Notes: generated by a model not told the origin, from the letters alone. Shown: positions 1 to 8,707, counted from the first letter of the stretch. The stretch: 64,000 bases of DNA from Amycolatopsis sp. 2-15 (GCF_030285625.1 NZ_CP127294.1:6852001-6916000), one strand, 5' to 3'. Made by a program: numbers and translations.

Positions 1-1
1 A

Positions 2-250
2 GCCGTGCTCACCGCCGACGGCGAGAAGCTCGCCGCGGCCCGCGTAGAGCGGACGATCGCGTACTACTTCTCCTTCGACGAGACGCTCGACGTCGGCGTC
101 GACCTCGGCACGCCGGTGTCCGACGCCTACGCCGCGGGGACCAACGCGTTCACCGGGCTCGTGCACACCGTCCGGATCGACCTCGGCCCGGCCGCCGAAG
201 TCGCGGAATCCGACGGTGGCCTGCAGCGACGGATCATGGGCGCCCAGTGA
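2..250 (+). CDS. Arylsulfatase, C-terminal fragment (runs in from the left)
   Basis: Only the last 82 or so residues are present; the frame is open to the left edge, so the gene starts outside the window. The visible stretch contains RTIAYYFSFDETLDVGVDLG followed by GTPVSD and a hydrophobic strand, the typical C-terminal beta region of bacterial arylsulfatases (sulfatase family, formylglycine-dependent hydrolysis of sulfate esters). The catalytic CxPxR motif and the metal site would lie upstream and cannot be checked. The stop is TGA at 248-250. The assignment rests on the C-terminal motif alone. Confidence 0.6.
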   Translation, partial: AVLTADGEKLAAARVERTIAYYFSFDETLDVGVDLGTPVSDAYAAGTNAFTGLVHTVRIDLGPAAEVAESDGGLQRRIMGAQ

Positions 251-306
251 CCGCCCCCGAATGATCAGCGCTCTGACCGGCCGTTAACTTAGCTCCCTAG
301 TCAATT

Positions 307-332
307 GGGGTAACGGAGTCAGGGGTAACGGA
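307..332. repeat. Direct repeat of GGGGTAACGGA upstream of the YtrA-type regulator
   Basis: Two identical 11-bp copies (307-317 and 322-332) with a 15-bp period lie directly upstream of the GTG at 337. An inverted CCGTTA is seen upstream near 281. The position fits an operator or leader for the downstream regulator-transporter operon, but no known YtrA operator is matched. Function is inferred from location only. Confidence 0.35.
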
Positions 333-336
333 CACG

Positions 337-741
337 GTGTTCGAGTTCCGGTTCGAGAGTGGTTCGGGTGTGCCGCCGTACCTGCAGCTGGTGCGGCAGG
401 TCGAGCACGCCGTGCGGCTCGGTGAGCTCAAGCGGGGCGACCGGCTGCCGACGGTCAAGGAGGTCGCGCGCCAGCTCGTGATCAACCCGAACACCGTGCA
501 GAAGGCGTATCGCGAGCTGGACCACCGCGGCATCGTGCGCGGCCGGCCCGGGATGGGCACGTTCGTCGCGCGCGACGACCCGGCAGGCGTGTCGCCCGAA
601 CGGCAGGCGCAGCTGCGCGCCGGGTTCGAGCGGTGGATCAACGAGGCCCGCGGGTCGGGCCTGACCGTCGCCGACGTCGAGGCCCTCGTCTCGTCCGTGC
701 TCCTGCGCATCGGGAAACGTTCCGGGAAGGAGAACGAGTGA
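337..741 (+). CDS. GntR-family transcriptional regulator, YtrA subfamily
   Basis: This 134-residue protein has a winged helix-turn-helix over roughly residues 12-78, including GDRLPTVKEVARQL and NPNTVQKAYREL, and only a short helical tail. That is the YtrA subfamily of GntR, whose members lack a large ligand domain and usually repress a linked ABC transporter operon. The GTG start is preceded by a repeat-rich leader. The stop overlaps the GTG of the ABC ATPase by four bases (GTGA), so the two are translationally coupled. Autoregulation of the three-gene operon is likely from the architecture; the inducer is unknown. Confidence 0.85.
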   Translation: MFEFRFESGSGVPPYLQLVRQVEHAVRLGELKRGDRLPTVKEVARQLVINPNTVQKAYRELDHRGIVRGRPGMGTFVARDDPAGVSPERQAQLRAGFERWINEARGSGLTVADVEALVSSVLLRIGKRSGKENE

Positions 742-1604
742 GCACAGCGGCGATCGCGACCCATGCCCTGGGCCGGCGCTACGGTCGCACCTGGGGGCTT
801 CGGGACTGCACACTCGAAATCGGCGAGGGTCGTGTGGTCGGCCTCGTCGGGCCCAACGGTGCGGGGAAGTCGACCCTGCTCAACCTCCTGGCCGGGCTCC
901 TGCGGCCCTCGACCGGGGACCTCGAACTGTTCGGCCGCGCGGTGAAGCCTGGTGCGCCGTCCGACGGCGTCGCCTACCTCGACCAGCGGCATTCGCTCTA
1001 CGAGTCGTTCCGTGTCCGTGAGATGCTGGAAGCCGCCCGCCGCCTCAACCGGCGCTGGGACCACCGAGCGGCCCTCGATCGCGTGCGCGAGCTGGACATT
1101 CCGCTGGGACGCCGCGTCGGTGAGCTCTCCGGCGGCCAGCGGGCGCAGGTGGCGCTGAGCATGGCCCTCGCGCGGCGCCCGGAGCTGCTGGTGCTCGACG
1201 AGCCCGTCGCGAGCCTCGACCCGCTCGCCCGCCGCGACCTCATGGGCAGCCTGATGGCGGCGAAGGCCGACCACGACTGCACGGTCGTGCTGTCCTCGCA
1301 CGTCGTGTCCGAGCTGGAGCGGCTGTGCGACCACCTCGTGGTGCTCGATCACGGCCGGGTCGTGCTGTCCGGCGACGTCGACGACCTCATGGCGGAGCAC
1401 GTGCGGCTCACCGGTCCGGCGTCCACTGTGGACGAGATCCGGAGCGTCCCGCTGTCCTGCGAACGCCGGGGCGACGCGGCCACGATGCTCCTGCGCGGTC
1501 CGCGGCCGGCGCTTCCGCCGGGCTGGCGCGCCGAGCCGGTGTCGCTGGAAGACCTCGTGCTGCACCACCTCGCGGCCGGGCGGCCGAAGGAGGTCGCGGC
1601 GTGA
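738..1604 (+). CDS. ABC transporter ATP-binding protein
   Basis: This 288-residue ATPase has Walker A GPNGAGKST at about 38-46, a Q-loop glutamine near 83, signature LSGGQ at 130-134 and Walker B LLVLDEP ending near 156, followed by an SSHVVSELE switch-histidine region. The layout is that of exporter-type (YtrB/CcmA-like) ABC ATPases encoded next to a YtrA regulator. The start is the GTG at 738 overlapping the regulator stop; an upstream in-frame extension is not used because it would lie inside the regulator gene. The stop overlaps the permease start. The export substrate cannot be deduced; such operons often respond to cell-wall-active agents. Confidence 0.9.
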   Translation: MSTAAIATHALGRRYGRTWGLRDCTLEIGEGRVVGLVGPNGAGKSTLLNLLAGLLRPSTGDLELFGRAVKPGAPSDGVAYLDQRHSLYESFRVREMLEAARRLNRRWDHRAALDRVRELDIPLGRRVGELSGGQRAQVALSMALARRPELLVLDEPVASLDPLARRDLMGSLMAAKADHDCTVVLSSHVVSELERLCDHLVVLDHGRVVLSGDVDDLMAEHVRLTGPASTVDEIRSVPLSCERRGDAATMLLRGPRPALPPGWRAEPVSLEDLVLHHLAAGRPKEVAA

Positions 1605-2524
1605 TCTGGGTTTCCTGGCGGCAGGACCGGGCGCGGCTGCTAGGCCTCGCCGTCCTGTTCGTTGTACTGGCCGCGGGCTACGTGGCGATGGGCGCCGGCA
1701 TGCGGTCATCGCTGTCCACAGTGGACCTGCCCGATTGCTTCGCCGGTGCACCGGACCCGCGGTGCGGTGACTGGCCGGCGCTGATCGCCTTCGTGCACAA
1801 CTACGCGCAGCTGCTGCTGACGCTCCTGCCCGCCGCGCTCGGCATGTTCCTCGGCGCGCCCGTCGTGGCCACGGAGCTGGAGCACCACACGTTCCGGTTC
1901 ACTTGGACGCAGTCGGTGACCCGCGGTCGTTGGCTGGGCTCGAAGCTGCTGCTCGGCGGTGCGTTCTCCGTGGCCTACGGGCTCGTCTTCGCCGCCGCGT
2001 ACGCGTGGTGGTACGCGCCGGCCACGCAGCTCGACGGCTGGTTCCCGACCTTCGACTTCGGCCTCGTCTCGTTTCCGGCGACCTGCCTGTTCGGCTTCGC
2101 GCTCGGTGTGGCGGGTGGTGCGGTGTTCCGGCGGACGCTCGCCGGGGCGGCCGTCGCGCTCGTGGGTTTCCTGCCGGTGATCGTGGTCGTGAAAAACCTC
2201 GTGCGCCCGCGGTTGCTCTCCGCCGTGCTCACCGAGCAGACCCACGGCGGCGACCTCACCGTCGGCACGGAGGTGTTCCGCGACGGAGCCGGGGTGATCC
2301 ACGGCTACAACGAAACCCTGGCCCTGGCCGGGATCCCGCGGCCCCCGATCCCGGGGATGGAGCCGGTCGACCGGCTGGCCGCGGCCGGGTTCACCCGGCT
2401 CTACCCCGTGCAACCGGCCGGGCGGTTCTGGACGTTGCAGCTGTGCGAGGCGGGTCTGTTCGTACTGCTGGCCGCGCTGTGCGTGGCGCTGGCGTTCTGG
2501 TGGGTCCGCCGGCGCCTGGCCTGA
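1601..2524 (+). CDS. ABC transporter permease (exporter type)
   Basis: This 307-residue membrane protein starts at a GTG overlapping the ATPase stop and is the third gene of the regulator-ATPase-permease operon. Hydrophobic segments are seen near residues 13-33, 65-88, 120-140, 155-190 and 280-302, with a long extracytoplasmic loop at about 215-270. The stretch ATELEHHTFRFTWTQSVTRG is typical of ABC-2-type permeases. It should form the membrane channel partnered with the preceding ATPase. The 3' end overlaps the convergent kinase gene. Confidence 0.85.
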   Translation: MIWVSWRQDRARLLGLAVLFVVLAAGYVAMGAGMRSSLSTVDLPDCFAGAPDPRCGDWPALIAFVHNYAQLLLTLLPAALGMFLGAPVVATELEHHTFRFTWTQSVTRGRWLGSKLLLGGAFSVAYGLVFAAAYAWWYAPATQLDGWFPTFDFGLVSFPATCLFGFALGVAGGAVFRRTLAGAAVALVGFLPVIVVVKNLVRPRLLSAVLTEQTHGGDLTVGTEVFRDGAGVIHGYNETLALAGIPRPPIPGMEPVDRLAAAGFTRLYPVQPAGRFWTLQLCEAGLFVLLAALCVALAFWWVRRRLA

Positions 2525-3050
2525 GCACTGCGTGCAACGCGGCGGTGCGGGTGAGCACCTGGGCACTGCCGAAGCCCGGGGGCACCCGCCCCGCGCGCAG
2601 CTCCGCACGCACTGCGTCGGCCCTCGCGACGTGCCGGGCGAACGAACGGCTGCGCACGACCCGGGCCCGGCAGTGCTGCCCGGCCAGCGCCTCCTCGGCG
2701 GTCGCGTCGAGCCACAGCAACCGCGCCGGACGCCGGGTGCCCCGGGCCACCAGACCTAGCCACCGGCGTGTCGACGCGCGGGTGGCGGGCTCGTGCACGA
2801 CCAGCGGCCCGCGTCGCAGAGCCGCGAACAGCACGATCCGCGCGCGGTGGCACACGTGCACCACCGGCCGGTAGAGCCGGTACGGCACGGCGGCGGGCAG
2901 CACGGCTCCGAGGCGGCCGCGGACCTGGTCCGAATCGAGCACGCGCAGGGAGCCGGCGGCGTGGCGCAGCAGGGTCGTCTTGCCGGCTCCGGGCAGTCCC
3001 GCCACCACGAGCAGGTCGCGGCTCCCGAGCTCGATCACCGTGCGCTCCAT
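2391..3050 (-). CDS. AAA-type P-loop kinase (zeta-toxin-like fold)
   Basis: This 219-residue protein has a Walker A GLPGAGKTTL near residues 18-27 and an LDSDQVR segment, as in small ATP-dependent kinases of the zeta-toxin / chloramphenicol phosphotransferase-like group. A basic helical region follows (SRSFARHVARADAVR). The last 45 or so codons overlap the 3' end of the ABC permease on the other strand and are Arg/Pro/Thr-rich, so the functional protein may end nearer the overlap. No antitoxin-like partner is next to it, so a toxin role is not supported. The substrate is unknown. Confidence 0.65.
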   Translation of the reverse strand: MERTVIELGSRDLLVVAGLPGAGKTTLLRHAAGSLRVLDSDQVRGRLGAVLPAAVPYRLYRPVVHVCHRARIVLFAALRRGPLVVHEPATRASTRRWLGLVARGTRRPARLLWLDATAEEALAGQHCRARVVRSRSFARHVARADAVRAELRAGRVPPGFGSAQVLTRTAALHAVLRPGAGGPTRTPAPRTARPAVRTDPPRTAATSRTARPVARGRAG

Positions 3051-3096
3051 GCCCTGACAACGGGCAACGAAAGGTAATGGTTCCTTTACTTTTTCC

Positions 3097-4458
3097 TCAC
3101 GTGCGATTGACCCGGTGCGCGCCGCTCCCCTTCCGCCACCGCGCCACGGCCTTGCCGGCCTCCCACAGGATCAGCAGCGCGACCGCCGGGACCAGGGCCC
3201 AGAAGAACTCCGTCAGCGTCAGGTCCGTGGTGCCCAGCAGCTTGTTGAAGACGTCCATCTTGATGACCAGCACCGCGAGCACGAACTCGCCCAGCATCGC
3301 CCAGTTCATCTGCTTGCTGTCGAACGTGGCGATCGTGAGTGCGGTCCCCGTCTCGCTGCGGCATTCGACCGCCGCCACGATCAAGCACATTGCGAAGGCC
3401 GTGAACGCGATCGTGGTGGCGACCTCGGCGCTGCCGAAGTACGCCTGGCCCAGCGAAAGCAGCAAAAGCAGTCCGACGGTCACGACCAGCCCGGAGAGCC
3501 CGACGGTGACGAACACCGGGCGGGTGAGCACCGACTCGCCGCGCGGCCGCGGTTTCAGCCCCATGAGCCCCGGTGTTTCGCGGTCGAAGCCGAGCGCGAA
3601 CCCGAATGGCGCGTTCACCACGAAGTGGATCCACAGGACCTGCGCCGGCGTGAACGGCTCCCCGGCGGCGATGTTGAACAGGGGGCGCCCAGGAACGTCA
3701 GCACGAACACGACCAGCAGCACCAGGACGAAGCGGATGTACTTCGTGAGGTTGTCGTAGATCTTGCGGCCCTGCTCGACGGCGAACACGATCGTCGCGAA
3801 GTTGTCGTCCGACAGGATCATCCGGCTCGCGTTTTTCGCGACGTCGGTGCCGCTGCCCATCGCGATCCCGAGGTCCGCCGCTTTGATGGCCGGCGCGTCG
3901 TTCACGCCGTCGCCGGTCATCGCGACGACGTCGCCTTTCTTCTTGAGCGTGTCGGCCAGGATCACCTTGTGTTCCGGGGAAACGCGTCCCACGATGCCGA
4001 TGTCATCGATGCGGGACAACCGTTCGGCCTCGGGCAGGTCCGCGAACTCCGAGCCCAGGACCGCGTCACCCGGGATGCCGAGCTGCTTCGCGATCGCCGC
4101 ACCGGTGGTGACGTCGTCGCCGGTCACCATGCGCACCCGGATGTGGGCCGCCTGCGCGCTGGCTACCGCCGCCTTGGACTGCTCCCGCGGCGGGTCGACC
4201 ATCGCGACCAGGCTCATGCCGAAAGCGGCCTGGTTGCGGTTCCTCGACCAGTACACCAGCTACATGCAGCTCATCCTGGTCGCCGCCGCCGTGTTTCTCC
4301 TCGGGCAGCGCGTTGGGGCCGTTCACGCTGAGCCGTTCGGCCGCCGTCGCCGACGAGAGCCCGAACTCCAGGTCGACGCCGAACGCCGAGGCCACGTCGC
4401 CGGGCGTCCGTGAGAACCAGTTGTGCTCCTTCACCGGCACGTGCTCCGGTGCGACCAT
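3097..4458 (-). pseudogene. P-type cation-transporting ATPase remnant with internal deletion, flipped segment and frameshift
   Basis: The 5' end has a good ribosome site (GGAGGG) and a cation-ATPase N-terminal domain (WFSRTPGDVASAFGV to NALPEEK). The next segment, about 4229-4293, encodes RFLDQYTSYMQLILVAAAV on the plus strand, although this is the conserved sequence expected next on the minus strand, so it is inverted in place. The minus frame resumes at SLVAMVDPPREQ, skipping most of the membrane, actuator and phosphorylation parts; the DKTGT aspartate is gone. The hinge motif MTGDGVNDAPAIK is intact. A second break at a run of five Gs (3681-3685) moves the C-terminal membrane helices into another frame. 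It cannot make a working pump. Confidence 0.88.
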
Positions 4459-4495
4459 TCCGCCCTCCGATCGCCGTGAGCCGAAACAGCGGCCT

Positions 4496-5473
4496 TCAGT
4501 GCTTCTTTTTCTTCTTCTTCTGCCGCTTCTTCTCGGCGGCGGCCGCGTACGGGTCGGCCGGCGCGCCTTCGGGTGCTTCGTTTTCCAGCTCCGCGCGTGC
4601 GACGAGGAGGTCGTCGCGCCGCTCGTCGCTCACCGTGGGGTACTGGGGGTCGATGTCGATCAGGGTGTGCGCCAGGACGGCGGCCGCGCACGTGCGGGCG
4701 AACCATTTGCGGTCGGCCGGGATCACGTACCACGGGGCCCACTCCGTGCTGGTCGCCGAGAGCACCTTGGAGAACGCGCGCTGGTAGTCGTCCCAGAACC
4801 GGCGTTCGCGGGCGTCGGCCGCGGAGAACTTCCAGTTGCGGTCGGGCCGGTCGATCCGCCTGAGGAACCGGGCGCGCTGTTCTTCCTTCGAGAGATTGAG
4901 GAACAGCTTCACGATCTTGAACCCGTTGTCGGTCAGATAGTGTTCCCAGTCGTTGATCTCGCGGAACCGGCGCGCCCACACGTGCCCGCGCCGGGCCGAC
5001 GCGGGCAGCCGCTGGTGGTCCAGGTGCTCCGGGTGCACGCGCACCACGAGCACCTCCTCGTAGTGCGACCGGTTGAAGATCCCGATGTCCCCGCGCGCGG
5101 GGAGCCGGCGCGCGTAGCGCCACAGGTAGTCGTGGTCCAGCTCCTCGGACGAGGGCACCTTGAACCCGCTCACCCGCACGCCCTGCGGGTTCACGCCGCT
5201 CATCACGTGCCGGATCGTGCCGTCCTTGCCCCCGGCGTCCAATGCCTGCAGGCAGACCAGCACGCCGTAGGTGTTCTGGGCGGCCAGGCGCCGCTGGTAG
5301 TCCGCCAGCAGGGTGACTCCCGCCGCGAGCAGCTCGCGGCCGTCCTTCTTGCGCAGCACGTCACCTCGGTAGGCCGGGTCGAAGTCCCGGGAGAGACGGA
5401 CCTTCGACCCCGGCTCGACGCGCAGCGGCCTGATGAACTCCGCGATCCGCTCGGCCCGCTTATCGCCCGCCAT
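4496..5473 (-). CDS. ppk2: Polyphosphate kinase 2 family polyphosphate:nucleotide phosphotransferase
   Basis: This 325-residue cytosolic enzyme transfers phosphate between polyphosphate and nucleotides. Walker A GGKDGT lies at 81-86 inside LQALDAGGKDGTIRHVMSG, and the lid/Walker B region GDIGIFNRSHYEEVLVVRVH follows at about 127-147, both hallmarks of PPK2. The sequences DHDYLWR and RLPARGDIGIFNR place it in the one-domain group that includes AMP- and ADP-phosphorylating enzymes. The tail is a lysine-rich stretch (residues about 313-325), which may help bind polyanionic polyphosphate. The gene stands just upstream of the broken P-type ATPase on the same strand. Confidence 0.9.
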   Translation of the reverse strand: MAGDKRAERIAEFIRPLRVEPGSKVRLSRDFDPAYRGDVLRKKDGRELLAAGVTLLADYQRRLAAQNTYGVLVCLQALDAGGKDGTIRHVMSGVNPQGVRVSGFKVPSSEELDHDYLWRYARRLPARGDIGIFNRSHYEEVLVVRVHPEHLDHQRLPASARRGHVWARRFREINDWEHYLTDNGFKIVKLFLNLSKEEQRARFLRRIDRPDRNWKFSAADARERRFWDDYQRAFSKVLSATSTEWAPWYVIPADRKWFARTCAAAVLAHTLIDIDPQYPTVSDERRDDLLVARAELENEAPEGAPADPYAAAAEKKRQKKKKKKH

Positions 5474-5675
5474 GGTTCAGTCCTCTTCGCACCGACCAGG
5501 GTCCCTTCCCCCGGCGACGCCTGAACCTTTCAACCACGGCGGGTTTCCCCATCACCTGCTGAGGGCGAGATATCCCGCCGGCCCGCGCACCGCCCGCCTC
5601 ACCGGCAGCGCGGGCGCGGGCAGCGGCGGACCGGTGCGCCCGGCCACCCGGCGGTGGCGCCGTCCGACGCGCGCG

Positions 5676-5698
5676 GCCTCACCCGTTTCGGGTGAGGC
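5676..5698 (-). terminator. Hairpin terminator downstream of the flavin monooxygenase operon
   Basis: CCTCACCCG and CGGGTGAGG form a perfect nine-base-pair stem (ten with the flanking G-C) around a TTT loop. It lies about 70 bases past the RibBA-like stop in the direction of transcription. There is no U-tract, as is common in high-GC actinobacteria, so factor-independent termination is an inference from structure and position. Confidence 0.6.
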
Positions 5699-5766
5699 GC
5701 GCGGCGCGAACCCGGTTTCGCGGCACGGTTCCCGGCCGGAAGTCCACAGTGGAACACCGGATGCGG

Positions 5767-6663
5767 TCAGTCGTCCACACCGAGGTCGCGCAGGATCTGG
5801 CCCGCCACGTGGTCCGTCCGGCCGTCCGGCACCCGGTGACCGGTGAGCGTGGACCACAGTGATCGGCGGCCGCGGACGTAGACCAGCACGCCCGATCCGG
5901 CGCGGGTGATCTCGTCGAGCGAATCGCGCACGGCCTGCGCGCACCCGCAGTGCCGGGCGCCGAAGGCGTCGCCGGCAGGGCACTCCATGTGGACGCGCAC
6001 CACCGAGCCGCGCCCCGGTTCGCCGTGCACGAGGGCGACGTGCTCCCCGCCGTCGACGAGGTCGCGGTACCCGAGCGCCCGGAAACCGCCGTACGCCAAG
6101 GGAAGCCGCGCATCCGCGGCGCGTTCGACGAGCCGTTCGCGCGCCCGCCGGTACGCCGCCACTTCGCTGACGGTCACCCATAGCAGGCCGTCGGCCGCGG
6201 CATCGAGCTCCACGAAGGCCGCGACGGGTTCGCGGCCCGCGATCCGGGCCAGGTCCACGGCCGCCTCGGCGAGGCCGGGGCGTTCGAGCACGCCGAGCTC
6301 GCGGGTGCGGGTGGGGAACACGGGCCCCGGCACGCGGAAGTCCTCGCGCCGCGTCGCGGGATCGGCCAGCGCGCGCAGTGTGCGGGCCGGCGACCCGTGC
6401 CCCACCCCGACGTGGACGTCGGAGCCGGGCACCATCGCCGGGATCCGCAGCCGGTCGAGCCACGTGCCGGGCAGCGCGCAGCCGACCGGCCCGCCGTGGG
6501 CGGCCAGGAACCGCGCCGTCTCGCCGGTCACGAGCCCGGCGGCGGCGACCAGCGCCGCCCCCGCTTCGCCCGCGACCAGCACGATCTCTCCCCGGGCCAA
6601 GGCCGCGGCGGCGTCCGTGACGCCGCTCGCCGCGACCAGCTCCCGGGCCGGTGACAGTGTCAC
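5767..6663 (-). CDS. RibBA-like protein with eroded DHBP synthase and truncated GTP cyclohydrolase II domains
   Basis: This 298-residue protein has the layout of RibBA (3,4-dihydroxy-2-butanone-4-phosphate synthase fused to GTP cyclohydrolase II). In the N-terminal domain the acidic EDRENEGD metal motif is replaced near residues 30-38 by AGEAGAA. The catalytic His of GHTEAAVDL is Leu (RPGLAEAAVDL, near 131), and the RPGH His is also lost. In the C-terminal half the zinc cysteines are spaced correctly (C228, C239, C241), but the arginine motif RQEGRGIGL is absent and the protein stops after QILRDLGV, about 60 residues short. It is the last gene of the operon; its GTG overlaps the FMN reductase stop. 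Riboflavin synthesis is doubtful; a flavin- or nucleotide-binding accessory role is possible. Confidence 0.75.
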   Translation of the reverse strand: MTLSPARELVAASGVTDAAAALARGEIVLVAGEAGAALVAAAGLVTGETARFLAAHGGPVGCALPGTWLDRLRIPAMVPGSDVHVGVGHGSPARTLRALADPATRREDFRVPGPVFPTRTRELGVLERPGLAEAAVDLARIAGREPVAAFVELDAAADGLLWVTVSEVAAYRRARERLVERAADARLPLAYGGFRALGYRDLVDGGEHVALVHGEPGRGSVVRVHMECPAGDAFGARHCGCAQAVRDSLDEITRAGSGVLVYVRGRRSLWSTLTGHRVPDGRTDHVAGQILRDLGVDD

Positions 6664-7250
6664 GCGGCACTCCACAGCCGCGCGAACCCGCACACCTGCC
6701 GGCCCACCGTGGCCAGCTGGTCGCCGACCTTCGCGTCGGCGATCCCGCCCGCAGCGTCGAACGGCTTGGTCGCCGAGTTCACCACGACCCCCAGCGGCGT
6801 CGGCCAGCCCCGCAAGGCGTGGACCGTCGAGCGCAGTGACGTCAGCGTGGTGACCCCGGCCTGCCAGCCGCCCGTCGCGACGACGCAGCCCACGGCCTTC
6901 CCGTCGAGGTAGGGCACCGGGTCGTCGGCGAGTTCCTGCAGGTGGTCGAGCGCGTTCTTGAGCAGCCCGGAGATCCCGCCGTGGTAGCCGGGCACGGACA
7001 GCACGAGGGCGTCGGCGCGCCGGACGGCTTCGAGCAGCCGCACGGCCTCGCCGGTCAGCGGGGCCACACCCGGGTCGTACATCGGCAATGTCAGCTCCGC
7101 GGCGGTGATCAGCTCGGTCTCGGCGCCCTCGGCCTCGGCCGCCGCGAGCGCGTGCCGCAGCGCGCGCTCCGACGTCGAACCCGGCCGCAGCGTGCCGCCG
7201 ATTCCCAGCACGCGCACGGGGTCTCCCCCGGTGATCGGGACAACGGTCAT
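6660..7250 (-). CDS. NAD(P)H-dependent FMN reductase (SsuE/flavodoxin-like fold)
   Basis: This 196-residue flavoprotein begins with the FMN phosphate-binding loop GIGGTLRPGSTSERALRHAL near residues 17-36 and has the PGYHGGISGLLKNALDHL motif at about 106-123 typical of NADPH-dependent FMN reductases. It would supply reduced FMN to the two-component monooxygenase encoded just upstream. The ATG is preceded by AAGGAG six bases away. The stop overlaps the RibBA-like start, so the three genes form one operon. Confidence 0.9.
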   Translation of the reverse strand: MTVVPITGGDPVRVLGIGGTLRPGSTSERALRHALAAAEAEGAETELITAAELTLPMYDPGVAPLTGEAVRLLEAVRRADALVLSVPGYHGGISGLLKNALDHLQELADDPVPYLDGKAVGCVVATGGWQAGVTTLTSLRSTVHALRGWPTPLGVVVNSATKPFDAAGGIADAKVGDQLATVGRQVCGFARLWSAA

Positions 7251-7261
7251 GATCGGCTCCT

Positions 7262-8590
7262 TCAGCCGGCCGGGACGAGCGCCGGGGCGGGCAGGCCCAG
7301 GCTCTCGCGCAGGGTGTCGTGCTCGTAGTCGGTGTGGAACAGGCCGCGCCGCTGCAGCTCCGGCACCAGCATCTCGACGGCGTCGTGCACGCCCGAGGGC
7401 AGCATGTCGACCATGAGCGTGAAGCCGTCGGCCGCACCGGCCAGCAGGCGTTCCTGCATCTGGTCGGCGACCTGCTCCGCGGTGCCGACGACCTGGTGGT
7501 GGCCGCCGCCGTAGCTGCCGATGAGCTCGCGGACGGTCAGGTCCTCCTTCACCGCGAGGCTCACGATGCTGCGGCGGAAGCCGATCGAGCCGGTGAACTC
7601 CGCGTCGGGACCGCGCAGGTGGGCGGGGAACTTCTCGTCGAGCTTGAGCACCTCGACCGGCAGGCCGACGCGCTTGGACAGCTTCTTGATGTTCGCGGTG
7701 ACGCCGAAGACCTCGTCCATCAGCTGCTTGCGCTCCTGCGCGTCCTTCTCGGTGGCGCCGAGGACCACGGACATGTCGGGAAGGATCTTGATGCTGTCGG
7801 GATGGCGGCCGTATTCGGCGGCGCGGCGGCGCATGTCGTCGCGGAACGCGACGGCATCTTCGAGCACGTGCTGGGCGGTGAACACCACGTCGGCGTACTT
7901 GGCGGCCTGGTCGCGGCCGCGGTCGGACGAGCCGGCCTGGAAGATCACCGGACCGCCCTGCGGCGAGCGCGCGAACGGCATCGGGCCCTTCACCGAGAAG
8001 TACTCGCCGACGTGGTTGATCTCGTGCACGCGGTCGGGATCGGCGAACACGCCGGCCTCCTTGTCACCGACGAGCGCGCCCTCCTCCCAGCTGTCCCACA
8101 GCTTGAGCACCACGTCGATGAACTCGTCGGCGCGCGCATAGCGCTCCGCGTGGTCGGGGTGGCTGCCGCCGCCGAACATCTCGATCACGGTGGGGTTCGG
8201 CGTGGCGATGGAGTTCCAGCCGACGCGGCCCTGGCTGAGGTGGTCCAGCGTCGCGAAGCGCCGCGCCAGGTCGTAGGGCTGGTTGTAGGTGGTCGACGCG
8301 GTGCCGACCAGGCCGATCCTGTCGGTGATCCCGGCCATCAGCGACAGCACGGTGACGGTGTCGAGCGCGCCGCACGGGCGCTCGGTGCCGACCTCCTGGT
8401 TGGTCATCTGCTCGGCGAGGAAGATCGCGTGCAGCTTCCCGGCCTCGGCGGTGCGGGCGATGTCCTTGTACAGCCCGGGGGTCAGGTGGTCACCGGCATC
8501 GCCTTCGCGTGCCATCCACGCGCCGGTGTGCATGCCGAGGCCGTGCATCAGCGCGGCCGTCAGGATCATGGAGGGAGTGCCGGCGTCCAC
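7262..8590 (-). CDS. LLM-class flavin-dependent monooxygenase, NtaA/SnaA/DszA family
   Basis: This 442-residue protein matches the length and motifs of the reduced-flavin monooxygenases that include nitrilotriacetate and dibenzothiophene-sulfone monooxygenases. Visible segments are FLAEQMTNQEVG, LDHLSQGRVGWNSIATPNP, the GGGSHPDHAERYARADEF region and VIFQAGSSDRGRDQAAKYAD, all typical of this subfamily. It is the first gene of an operon with an FMN reductase and a RibBA-like protein, so it should be a two-component oxygenase. The GTG start follows GGAGA at good spacing. The substrate is not predictable from sequence. Confidence 0.9.
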   Translation of the reverse strand: MDAGTPSMILTAALMHGLGMHTGAWMAREGDAGDHLTPGLYKDIARTAEAGKLHAIFLAEQMTNQEVGTERPCGALDTVTVLSLMAGITDRIGLVGTASTTYNQPYDLARRFATLDHLSQGRVGWNSIATPNPTVIEMFGGGSHPDHAERYARADEFIDVVLKLWDSWEEGALVGDKEAGVFADPDRVHEINHVGEYFSVKGPMPFARSPQGGPVIFQAGSSDRGRDQAAKYADVVFTAQHVLEDAVAFRDDMRRRAAEYGRHPDSIKILPDMSVVLGATEKDAQERKQLMDEVFGVTANIKKLSKRVGLPVEVLKLDEKFPAHLRGPDAEFTGSIGFRRSIVSLAVKEDLTVRELIGSYGGGHHQVVGTAEQVADQMQERLLAGAADGFTLMVDMLPSGVHDAVEMLVPELQRRGLFHTDYEHDTLRESLGLPAPALVPAG

Positions 8591-8707
8591 TGGGGTCTCC
8601 TTGGCGTCGTCGGGGATCAGGGCCGCGATCGACGCTAGGTTCGCTCCGCGGCCACGACCAGCGGCGTTCTGTGAGGGGATTCCTTAGCGCGGCTAACACC
8701 TCCCCCG

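Noticed and set aside
2391..3050. Zeta toxin of a toxin-antitoxin pair
   Set aside because: Walker A alone is not specific and no antitoxin-like gene is adjacent; called only as a kinase.
2401..3060. Alternative frame over the P-loop kinase
   Set aside because: It lacks the GLPGAGKTTL motif and is Arg/Ala-rich; the frame starting at 3050 carries the motif.
7319..8638. Long plus-strand open frame (over 400 codons) opposite the LLM monooxygenase
   Set aside because: It is rich in Val/His/Arg/Ala without any domain, lies fully antisense to a well-supported gene and mirrors its codon positions; typical high-GC shadow frame.
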